Shown here one piece after another: positions 46,341-57,112 of a stretch of 64,000 nt of DNA (positions are counted from its first letter, which is position 1; each line of letters opens with the position of its first letter). Source of the DNA: Halothiobacillus sp. (lineage in GTDB: Bacteria; Pseudomonadota; Gammaproteobacteria; Halothiobacillales; Halothiobacillaceae); NCBI GenBank assembly GCA_016278265.1, contig JADQCE010000002.1, positions 496,001-560,000 on the forward strand, read 5' to 3'. A program made the translations under genes and the position numbers. The notes under the pieces were generated by a model that was not told the DNA's origin, ran no database searches, and saw only the letters and a list, made by a program, of their open reading frames with translations.

Positions 46341-48629
46341 TCAGGCCGTGGAGGATTCCTCGGCCACGGACTCGGCGGCCGGCGTGGCGATCAGGGCCGG
46401 CTCGTCCTCGTCCATGGTGAAGCGTGCCTTGCCGCCGTCGGCGAGATCGCCGAACAGCATCTGTTCGGCCAGCGGCCGTTTGAGCTTGTCCTGGATCAAG
46501 CGGGCCATCGGCCGCGCGCCGAGCACCACGTCGTAGCCGTTCTCGCCCAGCCAGCGGCGCACCTCGTCGTCGACCTGCAGGGTGACGTGGTTTGCCTCGA
46601 GCTGCTGCTCGAGCTCCAGCAGCAGCTTGTCGACCACGTTGGCGATCTGCCGGGTGCCGAGCGACTGGAACTGGATGATCGCGTCCAGCCGGTTGCGGAA
46701 TTCCGGCGTAAAGCCGCGCTTGATCGCCTCCATCCCGGACGAGCCGATGTCCTGGGCGACGAAGCCCATGCTGTTCTTGGCCATTTCCTCGGCGCCCATG
46801 TTCGAGGTCATGATCAGGATGACGTGGCGGAAGTCGATGCTGCGGCCGTTGGTATCGGTCAGCGAGCCGTTGTCCATCACCTGCAGCAGCACATTGAACA
46901 CGTCCGGGTGCGCCTTCTCTATCTCGTCGAGTAGCAGCACGCAGTGCGGGTTCTTGTGGATCTTCTCGGTGAGCAGACCGCCTTCGTCGAAACCGACATA
47001 CCCCGGCGGCGCGCCGATCAGGCGCGAGACGCTGTGGCGCTCCATGTACTCGGACATGTCGAAGCGCACCAGCTCGATGCCCAGCAGGCGGGCAAGCTGC
47101 TTGGACACCTCGGTCTTGCCCACGCCGGTCGGACCGGCGAACAGGTACGAGCCGATCGGCTTGTTGTCCGGGCGCAGGCCCGAACGAGCCAGGCGGATCG
47201 CGGTGGTGATCTGCGCGATCGCCTCGTCCTGGCCGAAGACCACCATCTTGAGGTTGCGGTCGAGGTGGCGCAGGACCTCGCGATCCGAGGTGGAGACGCT
47301 GCGCTCCGGGATACGTGCCATCCGGGCGACCACGCGCTCGATGTCGCTGGCGGTGATGTGGTTGTCCTCGGGGCGCGGGTGGAGCAGGCGATACTGCGCG
47401 CCCACCTCGTCGATCACGTCGATCGCCTTGTCCGGCAGGTGGCGGTCGTTGATATGGCGCGTCGAGAGCTTTACCGCCGCCTCGATCGCCTCGTCGGTAT
47501 AGACCACATGGTGATGCTTCTCGTAGCCCTCGCGCAGGCCGCGAATGATGTCGACGGTCTCGTCCTCGGTCGGTTCGGGAACATCGATCTTCTGGAAGCG
47601 ACGGGTCAGCGCGGCATCCTTCTCGAAGATGCTGCGATATTCCTGGTGCGTGGTCGACCCGATGCAGCGCAGTTCACCCGAGGCCAGTGCCGGCTTGATC
47701 AGGTTGGAGGCGTCCATCGAGCCGCCGGAGGCCGAGCCCGCGCCGATCAGGGTGTGGATCTCGTCGATGAACAGGATCGCGTCGGGCACCGAGCGGACCT
47801 TCTTGAGCACGATCTTGAGGCGCTTCTCGAAGTCGCCGCGGTACTTGGTGCCGGCGACCAGCGCGCCCAGATCGAGCGCGTAGATGGTCGCCTCGGACAA
47901 CGCCTCGGGGACCTCGCCGTCGACGATCTTGCGCGCCAGGCCCTCGGCGATGGCGGTCTTGCCCACGCCGGCTTCGCCGACCAGCAGCGGGTTGTTCTTG
48001 CGGCGGCGGGAGAGGACCTGCTGGACGCGCTCGAGCTCGGCGCTGCGGCCGATCAGCGGATCGATCTTGCCCTCGGCCGCCTGCTTGTTGAGGTTGATGG
48101 CGAAGTTCTCGAAGGCGTTCTCGTCGGCGGGCTGCTCCTCGGCGGCCTCGACGTCGGCCTGGTTGATCTCTGGCTCCTCGTCATCGACGCCCTCGTCGTC
48201 GGCCTCGGGGCCGTGCGAGATGAAGTTGATCACGTCGAGGCGAGTGACGCCGGCCTTGTGCAGCAGGTGCACGGCATGGGCATCCTGCTCGCCGAAGATC
48301 GCGGCGAGCACGTGTGCGCCGGAGACTTCGCTGCGCTGGGCGGCCTGTACCTGCATCACCGCCCGCTGCAGCACACGCTGGAAGCCCAGCGTCGGCTGGG
48401 TCTCGCGCGGGTCGTTTTCCGGGATGCGCGGGGTGGTGCGGCGGATGTGCGCCTCAAGGTCCATGGCGAGCTGCGAAATATTGGCGTTGCAGCCCTCCAG
48501 CACCATGCGCGCGTCGGGGTCCTCGAGCAGCGTGTGTAGCAGGCTCTCGAGGGTAACGAATTCGTAATTCTGGCGCCGGGCACGATCGAACACGCGGCTC
48601 AGAGTGGTTTCGAGGGATTTGCTCAGCAC
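46341..48629 (-). CDS. clpA: ATP-dependent Clp protease ATP-binding subunit ClpA
   Basis: 762 residues, as in E. coli. N-domain ([20 protein letters not shown]), an acidic linker, AAA+ module 1 ([30 protein letters not shown]) and module 2 ([30 protein letters not shown]). The ClpP-binding IGL-type loop is MGF in [11 protein letters not shown]. It unfolds substrates for ClpP; the ClpS adaptor gene lies just upstream (149 bp), as expected. Confidence 0.97.
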   Translation of the reverse strand: MLSKSLETTLSRVFDRARRQNYEFVTLESLLHTLLEDPDARMVLEGCNANISQLAMDLEAHIRRTTPRIPENDPRETQPTLGFQRVLQRAVMQVQAAQRSEVSGAHVLAAIFGEQDAHAVHLLHKAGVTRLDVINFISHGPEADDEGVDDEEPEINQADVEAAEEQPADENAFENFAINLNKQAAEGKIDPLIGRSAELERVQQVLSRRRKNNPLLVGEAGVGKTAIAEGLARKIVDGEVPEALSEATIYALDLGALVAGTKYRGDFEKRLKIVLKKVRSVPDAILFIDEIHTLIGAGSASGGSMDASNLIKPALASGELRCIGSTTHQEYRSIFEKDAALTRRFQKIDVPEPTEDETVDIIRGLREGYEKHHHVVYTDEAIEAAVKLSTRHINDRHLPDKAIDVIDEVGAQYRLLHPRPEDNHITASDIERVVARMARIPERSVSTSDREVLRHLDRNLKMVVFGQDEAIAQITTAIRLARSGLRPDNKPIGSYLFAGPTGVGKTEVSKQLARLLGIELVRFDMSEYMERHSVSRLIGAPPGYVGFDEGGLLTEKIHKNPHCVLLLDEIEKAHPDVFNVLLQVMDNGSLTDTNGRSIDFRHVILIMTSNMGAEEMAKNSMGFVAQDIGSSGMEAIKRGFTPEFRNRLDAIIQFQSLGTRQIANVVDKLLLELEQQLEANHVTLQVDDEVRRWLGENGYDVVLGARPMARLIQDKLKRPLAEQMLFGDLADGGKARFTMDEDEPALIATPAAESVAEESSTA

Positions 48630-48778
48630 CGATCCTCTCCTCCGGTCTGGTGAGGGAACCTGTTAGCGGTTCCCTGGGGTGGCCTGGCATCGGCTGATGG
48701 CCGGGCCGTTGCCCATGTCCCGATGATACGCCGGATTGCGGCGTTGCCAACGGGGTGAGGAATTTCCAATTTCATGAT

Positions 48779-49153
48779 TTATTCGGCGCGTTCCATCACG
48801 CACATCAACGGATATTCGTGTTCTCGCGCGATCTGGTTCACTTGGCCGACCCGGGTCTCGGCGATCTCGCGGGTGAATTCGCCGCAGACCCCGCGCCCAT
48901 AGTGGTGTACTTCCAGCATGACGGCGCTGGCCTGATCGAATGTCATCCCGAACAGCTGCATCAGGATCTGCACCACGAAATCCATGGGGGTGAAGTCGTC
49001 GTTCAACAAGAGCACCCGGTACATGGGGGGCTCGTCGCTGACCGCCTGTTCCGAGGCTTCCTCGGTCTCCAGCGGGCGGTAGGTCGTCTGCGGGCCGGCG
49101 ATGATGCCGGCGGTAAACGGTATGCGGGTCTGGCTGGTCTGAGTCATCCTCAC
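48779..49153 (-). CDS. clpS: ClpS adaptor protein
   Basis: 124 residues (a Met two codons later is an alternative start). [20 protein letters not shown] is the N-degron binding face (Asn and Asp residues that hold the substrate amino group), followed by [20 protein letters not shown] and the ClpA-binding surface. ClpS brings N-end-rule substrates to ClpAP. The N-terminal extension (about 40 residues) is longer than in E. coli and unstructured in appearance. Confidence 0.94.
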   Translation of the reverse strand: MRMTQTSQTRIPFTAGIIAGPQTTYRPLETEEASEQAVSDEPPMYRVLLLNDDFTPMDFVVQILMQLFGMTFDQASAVMLEVHHYGRGVCGEFTREIAETRVGQVNQIAREHEYPLMCVMERAE

Positions 49154-49179
49154 AGTCTAACCCGAGCAAGCCCAGGTCC

Positions 49180-50247
49180 TCAGGGCAGCATCATTGGCCG
49201 TGCCGGCTCGCTTTTCACGCCGGTGAGGGCCGAGCCGAATTCCGCGGCGGTCACGCCCAGCAGTTTCTCTAGGCGATTGCTGCGCGGGGTGAGATCGATC
49301 TGGTGCTCGACGCCGATGCGGTCGCGGATCACGCCGCGCACGCTGTCCAGGCCGTCAATCAGACCATTTTCCACGGCGGTTTCACCGGTGTAGAACAGCC
49401 CGGAGAAGATCGCCTCGTCATCGTCCAGTCGGTCGCCGCGGCCGATTTTGACCGCCTCGATGAACTGTTCGTGGATCTCATCGAGCACGCCCTTGAGGTA
49501 CTCGGTCTCCTCGGGATCGGTCGGGCTGAATGGGTCGCCGATCGCCTTGTTCTCGCCGGCGGTGAGCAATCGGCGTTCGATGCCGAGCTTTTCCATGGCA
49601 TCGACGAAACCGAAGCTGTCCATGCGCACCCCGATCGATCCGACGATCGAGGAGGGGTTGGCATAGATCTCGTCGGCCGCGGCGGCGATGTAGTAGCCGC
49701 CCGAGGCCGCCATGTCCTCGGCCACCGCGTAGACCGGCTTGTCCGGGTATTCCTCTTTGAGCTCGCGGATGGCATTGAAGATCGCGCTGGACTGGACCGG
49801 GCTGCCTCCGGGCGTGTTCAGGCGCAGGACGATGCCCTTGATGTTGTCTTCCTTAAACGCCTTTTCCAACTGCGGGATTATGCGACGGGCCTCGGTGGTC
49901 TCACCCGCGGCGATCAGGCCGGTGATGTCGATCACCGCCGCCGTGGGCTTGGATAGGCCGGGCGCGCTGCGATCCCCGGCCGTGAACAATAGAGTGATCA
50001 GGGACAACGACCAGACCACCAGGGCGACAGAGACGAACCGGAAGAACACCTTCCAGCGGCGCGCGCGCCGCTGCTCGACCAGCCCATGACGAGCCATGTC
50101 CAGCAGGGCATCTCGTGCCCAGTCCGGTGAGGCCTCGCCCTTTTCGTGACGATGCGGTTTTTCCCCGTTGCGCGGTTCGCCGGGGTGATAGTCCGGACCA
50201 CCGGGCGGTTCGATGCGCACGTCGTCTGGCGGGATGTTCTGGCTCAT
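49180..50247 (-). CDS. sppA: Signal peptide peptidase SppA, 36K type
   Basis: 355 residues from ATG 50247; the frame runs on to 50307 without homology. A long charged cytosolic N-terminus and one membrane segment (about 67-88), then a protease domain with LRLNTPGGSPVQSSAIFNAI, the Ser nucleophile in DMAASGGYYIAAAADE (about Ser182) and GSIGVRMDSFGF. It degrades cleaved signal peptides in the inner membrane. It belongs to the rluC-HAD-sppA unit divergent from rne. Confidence 0.93.
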   Translation of the reverse strand: MSQNIPPDDVRIEPPGGPDYHPGEPRNGEKPHRHEKGEASPDWARDALLDMARHGLVEQRRARRWKVFFRFVSVALVVWSLSLITLLFTAGDRSAPGLSKPTAAVIDITGLIAAGETTEARRIIPQLEKAFKEDNIKGIVLRLNTPGGSPVQSSAIFNAIRELKEEYPDKPVYAVAEDMAASGGYYIAAAADEIYANPSSIVGSIGVRMDSFGFVDAMEKLGIERRLLTAGENKAIGDPFSPTDPEETEYLKGVLDEIHEQFIEAVKIGRGDRLDDDEAIFSGLFYTGETAVENGLIDGLDSVRGVIRDRIGVEHQIDLTPRSNRLEKLLGVTAAEFGSALTGVKSEPARPMMLP

Positions 50248-50364
50248 GGAGGTCTTGCCTGCGTTGTCGTCCAAGATGGTCGCCCGGAATGACCAGGTGG
50301 ATCGCATGGGTGGCTCACCGATGTGGTGAGGTGGGGCGGCTTAGGCGGCAGCCCAACGATCGAA

Positions 50365-51135
50365 TCAGACGGCGGGATGGGCCCCAGGTTCCCCGGATTT
50401 CGCCGGTTCGCTAGGCGCGTTTGGTTTGCCGAGGCGTGGATCGCCGTCGTGGGGCTGCCCTTCATGCAGCTGGGCCAGCCGCTCGATCAACCAATCCGGT
50501 CGTGCGGCGGCCAGTCGCTCGCGCGGATGCGCGCCGTGGGTAATGCCGATCGCGTGGGTGCCGGCGTTGCGCGCCATCAGGAGGTCGAAGTCGGTATCGC
50601 CCACCATCCAGGTTTCGGTCGGTTGGCTGCCGCTGAAGTCGAGAATCCCCTCGAGCATTTCCGGATGCGGCTTCGAACGGGTCTCTTCGGCGGTGAGCGT
50701 GTGGTGAAAGTAGTCCGCTGTCGCCGTCTGCGCAAGGGCGCGATCCAGTCCACGGCGCGACTTGCCGGTGGCCACGGCAATCAGGCAGCCGGTTTCCGCC
50801 AGCGCCTTGAGCAATGCTTCGGCTTCGGGGTAGAGCGCCACCGGCTCCTCGTTGGCGAAGTAGCAGCGGTGGTAGGCCTGGGCGAGCGCCTCGCGGAAGT
50901 GCCCCTCTCCTTCGGGGAACAGTTCGGCAATGGCGTTGGCCAGCGACAGGCCGATGATGCCGCGAATCGACTCGTCGGGCAGGGGTGGGTGGTCCACCGA
51001 GGTCAGCGCCTCCTGGAAGGCGGTGACGATCCGCCCGGTTGAGTCGGCCAGCGTACCGTCCCAGTCGAACACGACCAGTCGGGGCGGGACGGCCAGATGT
51101 TCCGGGCGGATCAGGAGTTTGCTGATGTCGGTCAT
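50365..51135 (-). CDS. HAD-IA family phosphatase (phosphoglycolate phosphatase-like)
   Basis: 256 residues. Motif I VVFDWDGTLADSTG (nucleophile Asp), motif II in VATGKSRRGLD, motif III Lys in SKPHPEMLE, motif IV VGDTDFDLLMARNAG. The DxDGT-type start and the cap domain after motif I fit the Gph/PGP group. It follows rluC by 8 bp and precedes sppA, an order common in pseudomonads. The C-terminal 30 residues are a low-complexity tail. Substrate not determined; in an autotroph, 2-phosphoglycolate would be a relevant candidate. Confidence 0.88.
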   Translation of the reverse strand: MTDISKLLIRPEHLAVPPRLVVFDWDGTLADSTGRIVTAFQEALTSVDHPPLPDESIRGIIGLSLANAIAELFPEGEGHFREALAQAYHRCYFANEEPVALYPEAEALLKALAETGCLIAVATGKSRRGLDRALAQTATADYFHHTLTAEETRSKPHPEMLEGILDFSGSQPTETWMVGDTDFDLLMARNAGTHAIGITHGAHPRERLAAARPDWLIERLAQLHEGQPHDGDPRLGKPNAPSEPAKSGEPGAHPAV

Positions 51136-51143
51136 GAGAGCGG

Positions 51144-52190
51144 TTATCGGGGCGGCTGGTGGTTTTTCAAGGCGAGCCCGGCGTTATCCAACAACGGTTG
51201 CCAATAATCCGGCGGGTTGCTGGTAATGGTGAGTCGCCCGCCGTGAGTCGGGTGGGTGAGGGTGAGTCGGTAGGCGTGCAGCAACAGCTCGGGCCGGCGG
51301 CGTGCCAGTGGCCGGTCGAGGGTGCGGTCGCCATACTTGCTGTCCCCGACGATCGGATGACCCGCATGCCGGCAGTGCACGCGGATCTGATGCGTGCGTC
51401 CGGTATGCAGCGTGGCTGCCATCAGGCTGACCGCCGGGCCGCGATGGCTGGTGCCCAGACGTTCGAAGTCGGTGCGGGCGGGCTTGCCCCCGCGCGGATC
51501 GACAACGACGCGATGGGCGCGTCCATCGCCCTGGTCCTTGCGCAGCGGGGCGGTGATGGTCTGGTGCGCGTCTCGCCAATGGCCGTGACAGAGAGACAGA
51601 TAGCGCTTTTTCGCTGCGCCCTCGGGGCGGAATTGTTCCTGGAGATCGAGCAGCGTGGCCCGTGATTTGGCCACCACGATCAGACCGCTGGTTTCACGGT
51701 CGATACGATGGACCAGTTCCAGCATGTCGCTGTCCGGGCGGGCGGCGCGCAACAGTTCGATCAGGCCGAAATCGAAGCCACTGCCGGCATGCGCGGCCAG
51801 CCCGGTCGGCTTGTCGACCACCAGCAACGCCTCGTCCTCGTGGCGAACGAGCGTCTCGATGCGCTCGAGCCAGCCGGCCGGAATCCGGGCCGCGGGTCTT
51901 GCCGTGTCGGGATCGCCACGCAGATCGCGCACCGGTGGGATTCGCACGACGTCGCCCGCGCGCAGGCGCTGCATTGGCTTGGCGCGCTTCTTGTTGACCC
52001 GCACTTGTCCCTTGCGGATCAGGCGGTAGATCAGCGCCCGTGGCTGCTTGTCGTGCTGGGCGCCCAGCTCGCGCAGGAGGAAGTTGTCGAGGCGCTGACC
52101 ATCGCTGCGCGCGTCGACGGTTTCGAGGCGGACGCGTGGGCGATCGGCGGGCACGTGTTCGGCGGTGGCTTGGCGGTTCTCGGCTGTCAT
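51144..52190 (-). CDS. rluC: 23S rRNA pseudouridine synthase RluC
   Basis: 348 residues. N-terminal S4 RNA-binding domain (DGQRLDNFLLRELGAQ, then VRVNKKRAKPMQRLRAGDVV), then the RluA-type catalytic domain with Asp in VHRIDRETSGLIVVAKS and the HTGRTHQIRVHCRHAGHPIV motif. RluC makes pseudouridines at 23S positions 955, 2504 and 2580 (E. coli numbers). The position divergent from rne is diagnostic for RluC over RluD. Confidence 0.95.
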   Translation of the reverse strand: MTAENRQATAEHVPADRPRVRLETVDARSDGQRLDNFLLRELGAQHDKQPRALIYRLIRKGQVRVNKKRAKPMQRLRAGDVVRIPPVRDLRGDPDTARPAARIPAGWLERIETLVRHEDEALLVVDKPTGLAAHAGSGFDFGLIELLRAARPDSDMLELVHRIDRETSGLIVVAKSRATLLDLQEQFRPEGAAKKRYLSLCHGHWRDAHQTITAPLRKDQGDGRAHRVVVDPRGGKPARTDFERLGTSHRGPAVSLMAATLHTGRTHQIRVHCRHAGHPIVGDSKYGDRTLDRPLARRRPELLLHAYRLTLTHPTHGGRLTITSNPPDYWQPLLDNAGLALKNHQPPR

Positions 52191-52241
52191 TGGCTCGGGT
52201 TTGCTGGCGGCGTAAATGGCGGCCGTGCGCTGGCGGGGTTG

Positions 52242-52695
52242 TGATAGTATCAGCGCACTGTGGCGAAAGTCAGGTGGTGTGGCATGTGCCGACCACCCGC
52301 GGCAGCCAGCGAGCGCTCGGATTCTTCATTAAAGCCGGCGATCCATGCCAGCCTATCCCGCTTGCCCACGATGCGGCCTCGCCAACACCATTGGCTCGGT
52401 CTCGACGGGCACGACCAGCCTCGGGCTGCCGCCCGCTCACAGTTTTCAAGAACGATCAACGGTTGTTACGTCCTGTACTCAATGCGCCTTTTCCGTTTCC
52501 TTTCCCTGCCGCTCTCCGTCCTGTACCGCCTCGTTGCGGTCGGACGGCAGGCGTCGTGGTCGCGTTTCTGCGCGGCTCGACGACTGGCGGGATGGTCGGA
52601 AAGCGCGCGTCGGGGCGTTCCTCTGAACTCAAGTCACCTGTCGCGCGCGGCCCGTTGCCAGCCGCGGCTTGTGCAGAAACGTCGAGATTTTTTCC
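52242..52695 (+). promoter_or_regulatory. rne promoter and long 5' leader
   Basis: An extended -10, TGATAGTAT (52242-52250), would start an rne transcript near 52257 and leave a leader of about 440 nt before the start codon. The leader holds no gene with family similarity, though a frame with several Cys residues is open in part of it. A T/C-rich stretch around 52485-52530 is notable. In E. coli the rne leader lets RNase E repress its own mRNA; the same layout here suggests conserved feedback. Confidence 0.55.
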
Positions 52696-55551
52696 ATGAA
52701 ACGAATGCTAATCAACGCAACGCACTCCGAGGAGATCCGCGTTGCGCTCGTAGACGGGCAACGCCTCTATGACATCGACATAGAGACCCCGTCCCGGGAG
52801 CAAAAGAAGGCCAACATCTACAAGGCCATGATCACGCGCATCGAGCCCAGCCTCGAGGCCGTTTTCGTCAATTACGGCGCCAATCGCCACGGTTTCCTGC
52901 CCTTCAAGGAGATCTCGCCCGAGTACTTCGACCCCAAGGCGGTCGATGACAAGGGCCGTCCGATCATCAAGGACGCGCTCAAGGAAGGCCAGGAACTGGT
53001 CGTCCAGGTCGAGAAGGAAGAACGTGGCAACAAGGGCGCGGCCCTCACCACGCTGGTGAGCCTGGCCGGGCGCTACTTGGTGGTCATGCCCAACAACCCC
53101 AAGGCCGGCGGCGTCTCGCGCCGCATCGAAGGCGATGACCGCGCCGAGATCAAGGCCGCGCTGGCCCAGCTGAACGTGCCGGCGGGCATGGGCCTGATCG
53201 TGCGCACCGCCGGGGTGGGGCGCGACGTCGAGGAACTCCAGTGGGACCTCGACTACCTCGTCCAGGTCTGGACTGCGATCCACGAGGCGGCCGAGGGCCG
53301 TCCGGCCCCCTTCCTGATCTACCAGGAAAGCAACCTCATCATCCGGGCACTGCGCGACTACATGCGCAACGACATCGGCGAGATCCTGATCGACGAGCCG
53401 ACCATCTACCAGCAGGCGATGGATTTCGTCCAGATGGTGACGCCCAAGGTCGCCGAGAAGATCAAGCTCTACGACGATCCCACGCCGCTGTTCTCGCGCT
53501 ACCAGATCGAGTCCCAGATCGAATCGGCCTACCAGCGCAACGTCACGCTGCCCTCCGGCGGCGAGCTGGTATTCGACGTCGCCGAGGCGATGACCGCGGT
53601 CGACATCAACTCCGGGCGCAACACCAAGGGCCAGGACATCGAGGACACCGCCTTCAACACCAACCTGGAGGCGGCCGAGGAAATCGCGCGGCAATTGCGC
53701 CTGCGGGACCTGGGTGGGTTGATCGTGATCGATTTCATCGACATGGGCTCGTCAAAGCACCAGCGTGACGTGGAAAACCGCCTGCGCGATTCGCTCAAGT
53801 ACGACCGGGCCCGCGTGCAGACCAGCCGCATCTCGCGTTTCGGCCTGCTGGAGATGTCCCGCCAGCGCCTGCGCGCCTCGCTGGAGGAATCCAGTCAGCA
53901 CATGTGCCCGCGTTGCAATGGACAAGGCGTGATCCGTTCGGTCGAGTCGCTGTCGCTGGCAATCCTGCGCCTGCTGGTCGACGAGGCGATGAAGGACAAC
54001 ACCGGGCGCGTGATCGCCCAGGTGCCGATCGATGTGGCCACCTATCTCCTCAACGAGAAGCGTGACCAGATCAACGAGATCGAACAGTCGAACAACGTCG
54101 ACCTGCTGCTGATCCCGAACATCAATCTCGAGACCCCGCACTACGAGATCGAGCGTGTGCGCGCCGACGACAACGAGGCGCAGGCCCGTGACGTGCAGCA
54201 GATGATCGAGCCGCTGAACGTGGAGACCCCGGCGCCGGAACCGCGTCATCGTCAGGCCGAGAAGGCCGCTGTCCAGACCATCCCGCGGGCGGTCCAGCCG
54301 GCCGCGGAAAAGCCGGCGAAGGCTGCCGAGCCGGCACCGGCCGCTGCGGCTGCCCCGTCCTCCCCGGCCGCCGAGAGCGCGCCGCTGCGTCCGATCGCCA
54401 ATGGGGCGGTTTCCCTGTTGCGTCGCGTCGTGGGTCAGCTCTTTGGTGCCCGTGCCGACGAGAACGAAGCGACCGAAACCGACCCACGCAAAGGCCAGGC
54501 TAAGGGCTCCGGCAAGGGCAAAGGTTCTGGTCAGGGTGGCGAGAAGTCCGGTGATCGAGCCGGTCGCAAGGGCGGTGGTCGCCGCCAGTCGGGCGGTGAA
54601 GGAGGCGAGAAAGCCAAGTCCGCCCGTGACGATGCCCAGGACAAGGGCCAGGATAAGGACAGCGGTCAGGGCAAAGGTAAATCGGGTAACCGACGTCGTC
54701 GCGGTCGCGGTCGTCGCGGCAGCGGTGGCAACCCGGCTCAGCAGGATGCCGGCCAGAAGGCCGAGCAAAAGAACGAGCAGCCGGCCGAGGCCAAGGCCGA
54801 ACAAAGCGCGGGCAAGCCGTCGGCCGAGGGCGAGAGCAAGAAGGATGGTGGCCAGCCTGGCCGCGGCGGCGCTGGCGGCAAGGGCCGTAGCCGCGGTGAT
54901 CGTGGGCCGAAGAGCGAGCCGCGCACCCCGCCGCCGCTCGGCGAGCGCGAGCGTCAGTTGGTCGAGCAGCAACTGGCCGCCCCGATCAGCGAAGGCAAGA
55001 GGCTGCCGCTGGACGTCTCGAGGAAGAAGGGCGTGGCGGAAGAGCTGCCCCCCAACGCCGCCGTTCGACTGGAGGCCAGTGATCGGTTGGTCAAGGCGAG
55101 TGATGCCAAGACCGCCAAGGCCGCCACACCCAAGGCCGTACCCAGCAGTGCCGGTTCCGACGTGGCCGCCGAGGCAGTAACCGGCGCGGATGCCTCCAGC
55201 CAGGTGGAGGCGAAATCCCCGGAGACGGCCTCTGAAACGGTCTCCGAGACGCGGCAGGCACAGACAGAGGCGCCGGTCGAGACGCCGAAGGCCACCGAGT
55301 CGACGCCGGCTCGCGAGGACTCGGTTGACGCCGAGACCAAGCCGCCGGCGACCGAGACCGTGCCGTCATCGAGTGCTGCGGATGTAAAAGCCGAGCCCGA
55401 GCCGACGACATCGACGAAGTCTACGGTCGAGCAACCGGCGGAAAAGACGCCGGTGGCCGAGACCCGGGAGCCCGAGCCCGAAAAGGCGCCTGCCTCCGAG
55501 CAGCAGGCCGGCGGCGAAACGTCGGACGACGAGGAAAAGCGCGAGCGCTGA
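52696..55551 (+). CDS. rne: Ribonuclease E
   Basis: 951 residues from ATG 52696 ([20 protein letters not shown]). Catalytic half: S1 domain ([20 protein letters not shown]), 5' sensor, DNase I-like domain with [20 protein letters not shown] (Mg-binding Asp) and the zinc-link CPRCNGQG near residue 405. The C-terminal half (from about 520) is disordered: Ala/Pro-rich, then Gly/Lys/Arg/Gln repeats that bind RNA, then an acidic Ser/Thr/Glu-rich tail. It is the degradosome scaffold and the main endoribonuclease for mRNA decay and rRNA/tRNA processing. Confidence 0.97.
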   Translation: MKRMLINATHSEEIRVALVDGQRLYDIDIETPSREQKKANIYKAMITRIEPSLEAVFVNYGANRHGFLPFKEISPEYFDPKAVDDKGRPIIKDALKEGQELVVQVEKEERGNKGAALTTLVSLAGRYLVVMPNNPKAGGVSRRIEGDDRAEIKAALAQLNVPAGMGLIVRTAGVGRDVEELQWDLDYLVQVWTAIHEAAEGRPAPFLIYQESNLIIRALRDYMRNDIGEILIDEPTIYQQAMDFVQMVTPKVAEKIKLYDDPTPLFSRYQIESQIESAYQRNVTLPSGGELVFDVAEAMTAVDINSGRNTKGQDIEDTAFNTNLEAAEEIARQLRLRDLGGLIVIDFIDMGSSKHQRDVENRLRDSLKYDRARVQTSRISRFGLLEMSRQRLRASLEESSQHMCPRCNGQGVIRSVESLSLAILRLLVDEAMKDNTGRVIAQVPIDVATYLLNEKRDQINEIEQSNNVDLLLIPNINLETPHYEIERVRADDNEAQARDVQQMIEPLNVETPAPEPRHRQAEKAAVQTIPRAVQPAAEKPAKAAEPAPAAAAAPSSPAAESAPLRPIANGAVSLLRRVVGQLFGARADENEATETDPRKGQAKGSGKGKGSGQGGEKSGDRAGRKGGGRRQSGGEGGEKAKSARDDAQDKGQDKDSGQGKGKSGNRRRRGRGRRGSGGNPAQQDAGQKAEQKNEQPAEAKAEQSAGKPSAEGESKKDGGQPGRGGAGGKGRSRGDRGPKSEPRTPPPLGERERQLVEQQLAAPISEGKRLPLDVSRKKGVAEELPPNAAVRLEASDRLVKASDAKTAKAATPKAVPSSAGSDVAAEAVTGADASSQVEAKSPETASETVSETRQAQTEAPVETPKATESTPAREDSVDAETKPPATETVPSSSAADVKAEPEPTTSTKSTVEQPAEKTPVAETREPEPEKAPASEQQAGGETSDDEEKRER

Positions 55552-55577
55552 TCTCGCGCCATCTCGCCGGGAACAAC

Positions 55578-55613
55578 AACGCCCCGCTTAATCTAAGTGG
55601 GGCGTTTTCTTTT
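55578..55613 (+). terminator. Terminator after rne
   Basis: AACGCCCCGCTTA (55578-55590) pairs with TAAGTGGGGCGTT (one G-T wobble), loop ATC, then TTCTTTT. Confidence 0.9.
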
Positions 55614-55673
55614 GCGGCTCTCCTATCGGCTTGGCAGGAGGGCGGGCTAAGCAGGGAGTTGGGCTTGTCCGGT

Positions 55674-56165
55674 TTAGCCGAGGTGACGGCGACGGATGTC
55701 CTCAAGCAGGTTGCCGGCCGCGGCCTCGACCATGTCGAGCACCTGCTCGAAGCCATTGCCGCCACCGTAATACGGGTCCGGCACCTCGTCGAGGCCGTAG
55801 TCCGGCGCGTAGCTCATGAACAGGTGCGGCTTGTCACGCAGCGCCTCGTCGGCAAGTGACTGCAGGATCTCGAGGTTGGCGAGGTCCATGGCGAGCACGT
55901 AGTCGTATTCGGCGATGTCCTCGGGACGTACCTGGCGAGCCGTGAGGTGGTCCATGCGGTATTGACGGGCCATCGCGGCCCGCATGGCGCGTTCATCGGG
56001 CGGATTGCCGACGTGATAGGCATGGGTGCCCGCCGAATCGACGCGGATGCGGTCGGCCAGCTCGGCCTGCTCGACCAGTCGCTCGAATACGGCGTGGGCG
56101 GTGGGCGAACGGCAGATGTTGCCCATGCACACGAACAAAACGCTCGGGGCGTTGGTCTCCGTCAT
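55674..56165 (-). CDS. Low-molecular-weight protein-tyrosine phosphatase
   Basis: 163 residues from ATG 56165; the frame extends upstream but only the part from here aligns to the family. The P-loop C-x5-R is VCMGNICRS (Cys13, Arg19), and the general acid is Asp130 in PDPYYGG. It dephosphorylates tyrosine-phosphorylated proteins or small substrates in the cytosol. No partner tyrosine kinase or polysaccharide locus is near, so its substrate is open. Confidence 0.95.
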   Translation of the reverse strand: MTETNAPSVLFVCMGNICRSPTAHAVFERLVEQAELADRIRVDSAGTHAYHVGNPPDERAMRAAMARQYRMDHLTARQVRPEDIAEYDYVLAMDLANLEILQSLADEALRDKPHLFMSYAPDYGLDEVPDPYYGGGNGFEQVLDMVEAAAGNLLEDIRRRHLG

Positions 56166-56353
56166 GTCGTACCTCGTCGGTTGAAGGGGGTGGGGCGGGC
56201 AGGCGAAACGGGCTGCCCGATCGATTGGCGGTAATGTAACCAAAATCCCGGCGCCTTGCTCGGCGTGGGCGGTATTTCCTCCGATCCTTCGCCTCCCCAT
56301 CGACGAGGATTCAGGGGCTTGCCGTGATCGGCGCAAATCCCGGTGACAGGGTG

Positions 56354-56381
56354 TTGACAGTCTCCGCCGTGCCGGTACAAT
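56354..56381 (+). promoter_or_regulatory. Promoter of tRNA-Ala
   Basis: Consensus -35 TTGACA (56354-56359), 16-bp spacer, TACAAT (56376-56381), about 21 bp before the tRNA; GCGCGC follows the -10 like a discriminator. Confidence 0.85.
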
Positions 56382-56402
56382 GCGCGCATTCCTCAGGTAC
56401 GA

Positions 56403-56478
56403 GGGGCCATAGCTCAGCTGGGAGAGCGCCTGCGTGGCACGCAGGAGGTCGGCGGTTCGATCCCGCCTGGCTCCACCA
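56403..56478 (+). tRNA. tRNA-Ala (anticodon GGC)
   Basis: 76 nt with encoded CCA. Acceptor stem GGGGCCA with TGGCTCC, including the G3-U70 pair that identifies alanine tRNAs. Anticodon stem CCTGC/GCAGG with loop GTGGCAC, anticodon GGC. T arm GGCGGTTCGATCCCGCC. Confidence 0.97.
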
Positions 56479-56486
56479 AATATCAG

Positions 56487-56525
56487 AAAATCCCGGGTTC
56501 GCGGTAGCGAACCCGGGATTTTTTC
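56487..56525 (+). terminator. Terminator after tRNA-Ala
   Basis: A 16-bp stem, AAAATCCCGGGTTCGC with its complement, loop GGTA, then TTTTTT. On the minus strand the same hairpin lies after the next gene. Confidence 0.92.
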
Positions 56526-56549
56526 GTTCTGGCCGGCATGCCCAGTTTC

Positions 56550-57044
56550 TCAGTTGAAGTTGATCGAGCGACTGACCTGGCCATTGGCGGGGACCTGCAG
56601 GGTGAAATCGCGGTCATGTCCCTGATAGCTGGCCGTGGCCGTGTAGCGCCCAGCCGGCAGGTCGATGTATATCATCGGCCCGTCCGTCGTGGCCTCGAAT
56701 CGTGTCTCTCCGTCGGCGGCACGGATGTTCACCTCCACCGATGAGACGAACGCGCCGCGCGCGCCCTTCGAGAACTGCAGTACCACCGGGTAGGACGAGC
56801 CGTGCTCCTCCAGCCAGGCGCGCTCTCCGAGGCCCAGCCCGCCGGTCAGGTAGCGAATTCCCTGGAATTCTTGCGTGTCAACGGCGCTGTTCGCCACCGC
56901 CTCGGGGCTGGGCGGTTGGCGTTCCTGTTCGGTGATCGGCTCCCACCCGGGCTTTTCCCACGGCTCCTCATCGACCGCCCAGGCGGTCTGTGCGATCAGT
57001 GGCAGTGTCAGGGCGAGACTCAGGGCAAGGGTTCTTCTCGGCAT
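56550..57044 (-). CDS. Secreted periplasmic protein, carboxypeptidase-regulatory-like
   Basis: 164 residues. A Sec signal peptide (LALSLALTLPLIAQTAWA, cleaved near residue 23). The C-terminal 90 residues look like a beta-sandwich: VVLQFSKGARGAFVSSVEVN, TTDGPMIYIDLPAGRYTATA and FTLQVPANGQVSRSINF, the pattern of carboxypeptidase-regulatory-like/transthyretin-type domains. Function unknown. No operon partner. Confidence 0.75.
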   Translation of the reverse strand: MPRRTLALSLALTLPLIAQTAWAVDEEPWEKPGWEPITEQERQPPSPEAVANSAVDTQEFQGIRYLTGGLGLGERAWLEEHGSSYPVVLQFSKGARGAFVSSVEVNIRAADGETRFEATTDGPMIYIDLPAGRYTATASYQGHDRDFTLQVPANGQVSRSINFN

Positions 57045-57112
57045 GGTGCACCTCCTCGGTTTTCCGTTCGGATCAGTGTGTGGCTCTTCCTTCGGTGATC
57101 TAGGTTAGTCCA

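Noticed and set aside
46944-48539. 531-codon plus-strand frame opposite clpA
   Set aside because: Antisense shadow without ribosome binding site or family match.
56403-56525. tRNA-Ala as an integration site
   Set aside because: The tRNA is followed at once by its terminator and ordinary genes; no integrase or duplicated tRNA end is seen.
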